Positions 57,401 to 64,000 of a stretch of 64,000 nt of DNA are shown here, one piece after another. The translations under genes were made by a program, and so were the position numbers. Origin of the DNA: Tigriopus japonicus. Taxonomy: Eukaryota; Arthropoda; Copepoda; Harpacticoida; Harpacticidae. Below the pieces are notes generated by a model, which searched no databases, had not been told where the DNA came from, and saw nothing but the letters and a program-made list of their open reading frames with translations. The DNA lies in NCBI GenBank assembly GCA_010645155.1, contig JAAGOF010000203.1:371161-435160 (forward strand), in the 5' to 3' direction. Position 1 is the stretch's first letter. Each line of letters starts with the position of its first letter.

Positions 57401-58481
57401 GCATTCACCTTCCCCCTTCCAACCTGTCCAATGAAGAAATCTACGATATTCGTCCTCAACTGCTATTCACTAAAGGCTAAAAAGGGCCCTATAGAATTTA
57501 CCAACGAGCCATTTGTTTGTTAAAAAAAGCCTAAAGTTAGTGCATTGGAACACAAAGTTCTTGTGAGAAGCTTGTCAAATTTCATTTTCTTCTTGTGCTT
57601 TAATTTTACATGCCTCGAATATCTACTCCAATATTCCATGCAGGTCTATGTCACGGAATTCTAACTCATCTTTTTTTTGTTTCTCCACTCTGCCGATATG
57701 ACAAATCCATTGGATTAGAGTTGACAACATGATCGAGACATGGAGACGTTTTGCGTATTCTTTGCAACAAAAACCCAGCTTGGCAGGAAAAGAAAAGAAA
57801 TCTGCTGCCGGAACGTCTCTCATCATGTGGGACAAGGCAAAGAAAATCCCTCTGCAAACACACCCACAAGGACGCGTGATCGGGAACAAGGAACACGGAC
57901 GAGTCAAATGGAAACAAGAAATAAAGATGATGCACAAACGGAAACCAGGAAACGGGAATGGCTCAAGAATGGCACAGGAAATGGGGGAGGTTCTTGTTGC
58001 TTTTGATGCCATCAAATGGATGACTAATTATTATGATTATTATAATCATCATCCTCATATTATTATTATTTTTATTATGATTGTTTTGATGGCTTTGAGA
58101 GTTTTTGCTGCTGTTTTTTTTACCTGTGCACCGTGGAACCACCACATGACTAGGTTGGACATAATTGACAATGAGTTCTTGTGGAACCGGAACCGCCACC
58201 ACTGTGTCTCGGACCAGGCACCGATGAGCATCCAATTTGGCCATAAACATTTTCTCTTGATGCTTCAAATTCTTGACCTTGCATTCCTCTTGGTCGTTGA
58301 TGAGTTGCAGCGAGTCTTGATACAGACTGTCAGCATCCGAGGTCATCGAGAGAAGCGACGAGGCCATTGAGAGCGACGTGGACGCTGAAGCCGAGGGTGT
58401 CTTCACGGCTTGGGAGGTGACTGACACAATCAGAACGAATACACCTGCTACAGGTGAACACAGGGGTCCGGGAAGACCCAT
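53659..58481 (-). CDS. PDGF/VEGF-related factor (PVF) with C-terminal membrane anchor
   Basis: Probable ligand of a PVR-type receptor tyrosine kinase. CDS complement(join(53659..54467, 58124..58481)), 388 aa, single phase-1 intron of 3,656 bp. Signal peptide 1-25 (AGVFVLIVSVTSQA). PDGF/VEGF domain about 85-170: Cys88 (AHRC), then PSHVVVPRCTGLC, then CECQP, an NSS glycosylation site, and the closing PCRCKC. The PDGF signature P-S-C-V-x3-R-C-x-G-C-C is present with His112 and Leu121 in place of two cysteines. Next come Cys-rich repeats of the CX10CXCXC (BR3P/VEGF-C tail) type at about 168-240, TM about 274-295 (VALIALFMLLTMYYLMV), and a 93-residue cytosolic tail rich in His, Arg and Ser. The exon join restores the signature exactly across the splice (RCT-G-LC). 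The family is secure. The anchor is unusual for secreted insect PVFs. Confidence 0.85.
54468..58123 (-). other. PVF intron 1
   Basis: A 3,656-bp intron with simple-sequence tracts: GAAGAA-rich purines at 55,258-55,410, (GAT)n at 56,232-56,252 and an (ATT)n stretch at 58,021-58,080 next to the donor. No other gene was recognised on either strand. A plus-strand frame at 56,894-57,127 has no known domain. Confidence 0.6.
58124..58481 (-). CDS. PVF coding exon 1 (signal peptide, first half of knot)
   Basis: Starts at the ATG that immediately precedes a hydrophobic signal sequence. The same frame is open for 30 further codons upstream without a better start. Ends ...VVVPRCT plus one base at donor CAG-GTAAAA. 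A Ser/Thr-rich stretch separates the signal peptide from the PDGF domain. Confidence 0.8.
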
Positions 58482-59606
58482 AACGGGGGTTTCAATCGCC
58501 TGCACAGGCACGCTCACCAAAAGAGGACATTCACTGACTCTGTGCGGGAAGTTATCGACGAGTTCACCCAACGAGATGGATCCAAGTACTTACATTCCAC
58601 CACACCAACGTCCTACGTCCTTTGCTATTGGTTTGAGTGTTCGTTCGGTTGTTATGATAAACAAACCAAACCGAGGAGGATATGGGATGACTTGCATTTC
58701 ATCGGCCTTGATCGTTGTGGTCAGAACTCATTCATCACAAGAGTTTTCATTCTTCTCGTCCCGGCTGTTCTCATCCTGCGTGTGCCTGAATGCCATCAAT
58801 CCCACGCCAGCAGCTCATTCGATCACCGTGTATCACTTCAATCATCTTGATCACTCCTACGGAAAATTCTCCACGACTTGAGAACAAGAAGAGACTGTCG
58901 ATTGAGAATAGCGGAGCCCCCGTGTTCCTTTTGTCTTGGGTCCTCGATCTCTTTTTTTCGGTCTCTCTTTCCTCTTTCTTTCTTTCTCCCTCGCTCGTCT
59001 CCTGTTTTCCTTTTTCTTCTTCTTCTTTCTCCTCCTCTTCGTTTTCTTGTTCCTTGTGTTCGTTCCCCCTCTTCGTCTTCACTGGATCTCCCAACAGCGT
59101 CCAACGCACTCAAGTTCCCAACAACAAATGTGATATTGAAAGGCCTTGCCGTTCTCCTTTATCTTTCTACTTGAACACTGAACTGGGTTTGGAATGTGGA
59201 GGAGTAAGTGGGCACTAGTAGGCCGACGGTGTTTCCCGCTCCGTGGGTTCCTTTTCATCCCGGGTGGATCTGTCTCCGCTCTCGATCGAGTCCTCTTCTC
59301 AGGGTTAATACCCCATTCCACTCGGCGAACTACCGTTGGATCGAGGAAGAGCTGGGCAAAGAATAAGAACAAGAACTACTGTAGAGGAGACGAAAGTCGT
59401 TCTTGGGACATGGATCATTTTTCAGGATGTGCGCAACCCAATGAGAACGGAAAAGTATTGACGGCTCGACTACCGAGACCTATTAGATACCCTTGAATGT
59501 GTTAACGCGTCAGAGAAGTGTTCCTCTGCTAAATGCGAGTCACGTGGGAAAACCGAAACTTGACATGGAACATGCAAAACTCCATTGACCATTTATGATG
59601 TCAATA

Positions 59607-59644
59607 GTATGACCATTTAATTTATGCAGTAGATATCAACCTGG
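59607..59644. repeat. 38-bp perfect direct repeat, copy 1
   Basis: GTATGACCATTTAATTTATG plus the next 18 bases (ending ATATCAACCTGG) recur exactly at 60,106-60,143 with a start-to-start distance of 499 bp. Both copies lie upstream of the PVF start codon. Confidence 0.85.
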
Positions 59645-60105
59645 GCTCCCATACAAGTAGTACCTACCACGATTGATCCATGGGTCTCTTTAGCTCATCA
59701 ATTTATAGTATGTGGAATAGACATATAGCCCACCTCGTCTCTCTCTCGCAAGAAGAGTGTTGATAACGGTCTTCAAAGACTATGACAACATGCATTGTTG
59801 TTTTCATTTCGTGCGTTCCATCGCAGTGCAACATTTTGGCCAACCTATGATATCCGTACAAAAATAAATAAATCAATGGAAGAGCGAGATCAAACGAAGT
59901 ACCCTCTACTGAGCAAAGGAAAGCCCAACAACGACTGGGGGGCTTTTTGCATCCATGCATTCCACCCTCTGCCACAAAATTGCTCAATCTCAGGTCAAAT
60001 CTATTATTGTAATGCAGATGAGCCACCGTTGGCTCATCGCCCAAAGGACCAGAGGTAGGCAGGAAGGAAGGAAGGAAGGAAATAAAGAAAAAAGAATGAA
60101 AGAGG

Positions 60106-60143
60106 GTATGACCATTTAATTTATGCAGTAGATATCAACCTGG
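60106..60143. repeat. 38-bp perfect direct repeat, copy 2
   Basis: Identical to 59,607-59,644. Sequences on either side do not continue the match, apart from a shared G and CTC just after it. Confidence 0.85.
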
Positions 60144-63003
60144 ACTCTATCGTCGATTCATCATTTATGTCATATTTCCCCCTCCTTCACCCTCTAAGAT
60201 GCTTGGAGCGAGCAGGAATATCCTACCACTATTTCAACGTACATACAATCTTTGATTGGAAATTGCTTTCTGTCGGCTGAATCATGCTCATTGACTTTTA
60301 AGAGCCTTCGAGAATTTTGGCGATGATCGTTGTAACCTCGTTTGTTTGTCCCTTTCTGCTGTTAGGGAAGAGTGAACCAGGAATTGAGAAGAATGAAGTA
60401 TGAGTGAAGAGAGGAAATACAAACAACAACCACACAAATGCACTGAAGTGAAGAGAATTGATCTTTTTGCCCGGACTCGTCCTTGTCCAACCCAAATACA
60501 CCCAGGCTGTTTGAAAGATGCTTGAACCAAGAACCTCTCACCACAGGACGCGAACTTCAGCTGACGCGTAGCCCAAGAAGGCCCTTAAAACGGTGTGGCT
60601 CTGCAGTGAATTTGAACGAAATTGCCAATTAACAATTGAAAAAGGTGTTTGATAGCAAACATCACTTCAGAACAAAGTTGCAGCATGAGACAGCGCTCCT
60701 TTTCCTACCACTAATTTCTATACTGATGTTTTCTGTTCTCAGGAATTGGTCAAAACTGAGCTGCTTCAGACCAATGTCTCGCACAAAACTGAGAATGGAT
60801 CTCAGTTAAATGCATGCATGTAACATAACTTGAATATAATAATACCAACTTCAGATATCGGGTTCAAATATACACAGATCAAGTTTCATGAAAATTGAGC
60901 GTCTTTGTGGAAAACTGTGGCCCTGTTATTAACAATGAAACTTACAGCCAAAGTATTCACACTCAACAAAGTAATACCAGTCAACATTTTATCTTCTGAA
61001 GTGCTTGAAATCCATTAGATGTCAAATATCACCATTTTGACAGGCCAAACCAGGAGGAAGCACAAAATTGAACTCATCATCTTGTAGTTGAGTTGTTGAT
61101 GATACCTACTAAATGATTATTCATGAAAAATGAAGTAAAGAAAAGATCACCTTCATGGAGCACTATATTCTTCACTTTCATGGTGTTGTACCTATAATCT
61201 GAAACCATTGGTATTTCAGGATAAGTTAAATAGCATTGATGATGAATGGTGAACGTGATTTACCCTGAAGTGGGTTGCATTTAATTATCTCTAAGAGACA
61301 GATACACATACCATAATGATGTCTAGACAATTCATTCACTGATTTAGTATAAAATATTGAAAATTGAGTCCATAACACTTCCCTATCGTTCACTCCATAG
61401 GGCCTCTTTGGGCTCTCAAAAACAACAACAAACAGCTGTCTTCGCATCCTCTTCTGTAAGTATATCCATGCTCGAACTAACCTTTAACGGTCATGGCTTA
61501 CGAGTGAGTGGATTAAGAACTTGGGACGGAAAGGGAAAGACAAGATCTGAACCCACCCACCCACCGATCTAAGTATTACCAACACACTCAATCACGAAAG
61601 CAAGCACACACTGACCCTACGTAGACATCAGTAACATTTGTTCACGCTTGGAGATCCACCATTCGAAACGCAAGTGTATCATATCAAAGATATCATGCAG
61701 TACGTAGAACGTGGACCAACCCTTTCAAATGGCTGATTTTTATGGAAATTCTTAACCAATTCTAGGCATGTTTCTTGGCCAGAACGCTATGTGCTTGTGG
61801 CACTTTTGGAGCTAAATTTACCAACGATTAGTGTGAGGTACACAATCCAGCATAGCTGTGAAGAAAAGGGCGCCTGGAAGGAAGGCAATCTAGTGGACGC
61901 TTGGAGGAACAAAATTCTTCTCGTGAAGAAGACCTTTTCTTTCTTTAGACCGCTTCACTTCGGACTTCATCTCCTCTCTGATTTGGGGAAGTGAGTTCTT
62001 GCGGTCATTGAATTAACTTTTGGATGTCAATTTCAGAAGTTGGAAGTGCCAAGGAAATTTCGAGAGCTTTTCAGAACCCAACAAAAGTCTACTCAAAGTA
62101 TTGTTTTGCTTTCTTTCCTCGCGCAGAATTCAACTTTTTTTTGGTTCCTCAAAGCATTGTTCACCCTCTCAGGCAATGTATCACTTGAAATAAATGACAA
62201 GGGTTCTCAGGGCAGATATCTTTCGAGCTTGCAAACACTCAATTCAAATTAGGATCTTGAAAATAATCATGTATTCTTTAATCACATTCCTGGGTCTACC
62301 ATATTTGTCTGCGGGGCAAGCTTTCTGACAATATTATTTTACAGATGTAGGGACAACGGTGCGATGGCTGATGAGACACCCGAGCCATCCATATACGTAT
62401 GGCTTCTTGGTATTAAAATCATGATGATCTGGGCGTGTTTGGGGCTTCCACACTTGCCTCCACCGTTCAACCAGTCTCCCAACTTTAGTACGTTTGTTTA
62501 CATAAGGAGCGGACCAGCAGCATTGATTGCCAGGATCAAAACGTCGACGACAACGACGACGACAAGCGGGGCCTTTCATATGCGTACAGCGCCTTCATCT
62601 CACGGGCTTTGAAGGGTAAAATATGAAGAGTGGTTGGTTGGATATATGGAGAAGATGGAAGAACTCCACATCGAGCGCAACTAAAAAGACGTCATTGAGT
62701 TCAGCTTTTGTAGCGGCCTAACTAGGCAGCACCAAACATGGACGGAACACACGCTCTGGAGAATGAGCGAACGGGTCGAACGAAGAACGGACGAAGAAGG
62801 AAGGAAGGAACGAGGGAGGGAGGGATGAATAATTTCCCAGAAGATGAAGGACACAACGCGAATAGAATGAGGATTAAAGGTCCATCCGGAATGGCTGGAG
62901 CAGATCCACGCTCAGAGAATGAGCCTCTAATAGCTTTAAAAAATGTCGAGAAACACTTCTTGAGCGAGTGATACACTTGGGTTTGAAATCAATTTATACT
63001 TAC

Positions 63004-63304
63004 TTGGTACCGGGATGAGTAGGTGAAATTAACGCTTTCTCCATCTAAGATTACTTGACTGGGTCGAGTATTTAGGCCAAATATGGATATTGAATCGAGA
63101 AGCATGGCCTCATCCAAATACTCTTTGTGAAGTACTTGAGACTGAAGGTAACTTGAGGAAGTCACATTGAAGAGGATGTGGTTATGTCGACCTCCAGACT
63201 CTCCGGCATATGAATCCAAAGCGTCGCCGTCGTCCCAGTACAAATCCCCAAATGCATTCCCATCAGAGTTCAGGAAAGCTCGTACTTTAAAAGGTAATCT
63301 TCGG
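63004..63304 (-). CDS. Glycoside hydrolase family 31 (alpha-glucosidase-like), one C-terminal exon
   Basis: Partial gene, one 301-bp exon. On minus, acceptor TTTTTCACCCGTAG (ends 63,305) and donor CAA-GTAAGT (63,003-62,998). It encodes LPFKVRAFLNSDGNAFGDLYWDDGD in two overlapping motifs, then FNVTSSS, and IFGLNTRPSQVILDGESVNFTY. VR-x(5)-DG-x-A-x-GDLYWDDG is the C-terminal beta-sandwich hallmark of GH31 enzymes such as lysosomal alpha-glucosidase and maltase-glucoamylase. The catalytic (beta/alpha)8 barrel must lie beyond the right edge. The final short exon should lie to the left but was not identified. Phase 2 at the start, phase 0 at the end. Confidence 0.75.
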
Positions 63305-63384
63305 CTACGGGTGAAAAATAAGCAAATAAGCCAAACATTTGGAACGAATGAACGATCTTGTGATCTTTCTCGAAAGGTTTGGAG

Positions 63385-63612
63385 TAGAGCTGTGCATCGG
63401 ATCCGAAAGGTCCTTCAAATTTAATTCGAACTGAATTTTCATAATCCGAACGAATCCGAAAATTTGCCGCTCAATCCGAACGAATCCGAATCCAAAAATT
63501 TGATGCTCAATCCGAACGAATCTGAAAATTTGTCACCCAATCCGAACGAATCCGAAAATTTGCCACGCAATCCGAAAAAATCAGAAAGTTTGCCGTACAA
63601 TCCGAAATCCTA
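63385..63612 (+). mobile_element. hAT-like terminus with 30-bp minisatellite
   Basis: Starts TAGAGCTGTGCATCGGATCC, the inverse of the fragment at 1-133. From 63,443 it is made of about five tandem units of 30 bp (one of 36), AATCCGAACGAATCCGAAAA plus TTTGCCGCTC with variation. It lies in an intron of the GH31 gene. The right boundary is unclear. Confidence 0.55.
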
Positions 63613-64000
63613 AATTCAAAGTATTTTGGAAGAGACGTGTTGTTGGAAGTTTAGATCGTTATTCTAATAACATTTCCTTGGTGTTGAGAATTGCAGGAAG
63701 AAATCTCTTCACCCTTAAATGACCTCGTGAAACGAGCAAATAGTTTTTACTCTTTAATAATACCAACAAAAATGCATGGCCAAGCTGAGTGAAGATGAAA
63801 GGATTTGCTAATTGAATCAACTCAATTTTCTAATCTGTTAACACTGTTGTATATTTGATAAAGCAGGAAACAATTAAATAACTTGCAGAGTAATAAAACA
63901 TTCCTTAGTTGAAGGTATGGAAATTACATTATAAAATCAAGAAAAAAATCTTACTGAATGGAAATCATGAGAAATGAAATTTCAAAAAAAAAAAAAAAAA
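63613..64000. other. Right edge, no gene
   Basis: AT-rich sequence ending in an A-run at the window limit. Presumably GH31 intron. Confidence 0.45.

Larger units (their letters stand above)
58482..63003. other. Intergenic region between PVF and GH31 genes
   Basis: Should contain the PVF promoter and the 3' exon or exons of the GH31 gene, neither of which I could place. A polypyrimidine tract lies at 58,950-59,060, (GGAA)n at 60,061-60,082, and a 38-bp perfect direct repeat is described separately. Remaining open frames show no domains. Confidence 0.5.

Noticed and set aside
58771..59218. Arg/Glu-rich and Ser/Phe-rich open frames on both strands
   Set aside because: Both arise from one polypyrimidine tract at 58,950-59,060; no domain or splice support.

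Overview
The window is a piece of an arthropod nuclear genome, most likely a small crustacean such as a copepod. The species call is inference. It rests on an arthropod-type pigment-dispersing hormone (PDH) precursor, an invertebrate PDGF/VEGF-related factor, short GT-AG introns (70-80 bp) next to long repeat-filled ones, and a dense mix of tRNA-derived SINEs and hAT, Tc1/mariner and pogo-like DNA transposons. There are no bacterial-style operons and no rRNA, CRISPR or phage sequences.

Layout. 1-13,200 is a repeat desert: decayed transposons, MITEs and SINEs, including a complete but frameshifted hAT element (8,334-10,102) with a perfect 8-bp target duplication and a mariner-like element (11,147-13,200) split by a foldback element. 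13,700-29,700 (+) is a complete six-exon UNC-5 netrin receptor gene (2 Ig, 2 TSP1, TM, ZU5, UPA, death domain; 839 aa), whose 7.5-kb third intron holds nested transposons. 31,090-33,262 (+) is a PDH gene with a TATA box, a non-coding first exon and a GC-AG intron; the predicted 18-residue amidated peptide has a divergent C terminus. 33,700-42,130 is gene-free and repeat-rich. 44,983-47,311 (+) is a BTB-BACK-kelch gene. 53,659-58,481 (-) is a two-exon PVF-type growth factor with a C-terminal membrane anchor, tail-to-tail with the kelch gene. 63,004-63,304 (-) is one exon of a glycoside hydrolase family 31 (alpha-glucosidase-like) gene that continues past the right edge. hAT-like repeats rich in ATCCGAACGA units lie at both ends of the window.

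The genes are unrelated neighbours, not a pathway cluster: axon guidance (UNC-5), circadian or pigment neuropeptide signalling (PDH), ubiquitin-adaptor type (kelch), receptor tyrosine kinase ligand (PVF) and carbohydrate hydrolysis (GH31). The most unusual item is the PVF protein. It keeps the cystine-knot frame but has replaced the two cysteines that normally make the inter-chain disulfides, and it is predicted to be membrane-anchored. I did not find a new multi-gene system. Most remaining structure is transposon biology. All exon joins are deduced from splice consensus and frame; none is confirmed by transcripts.
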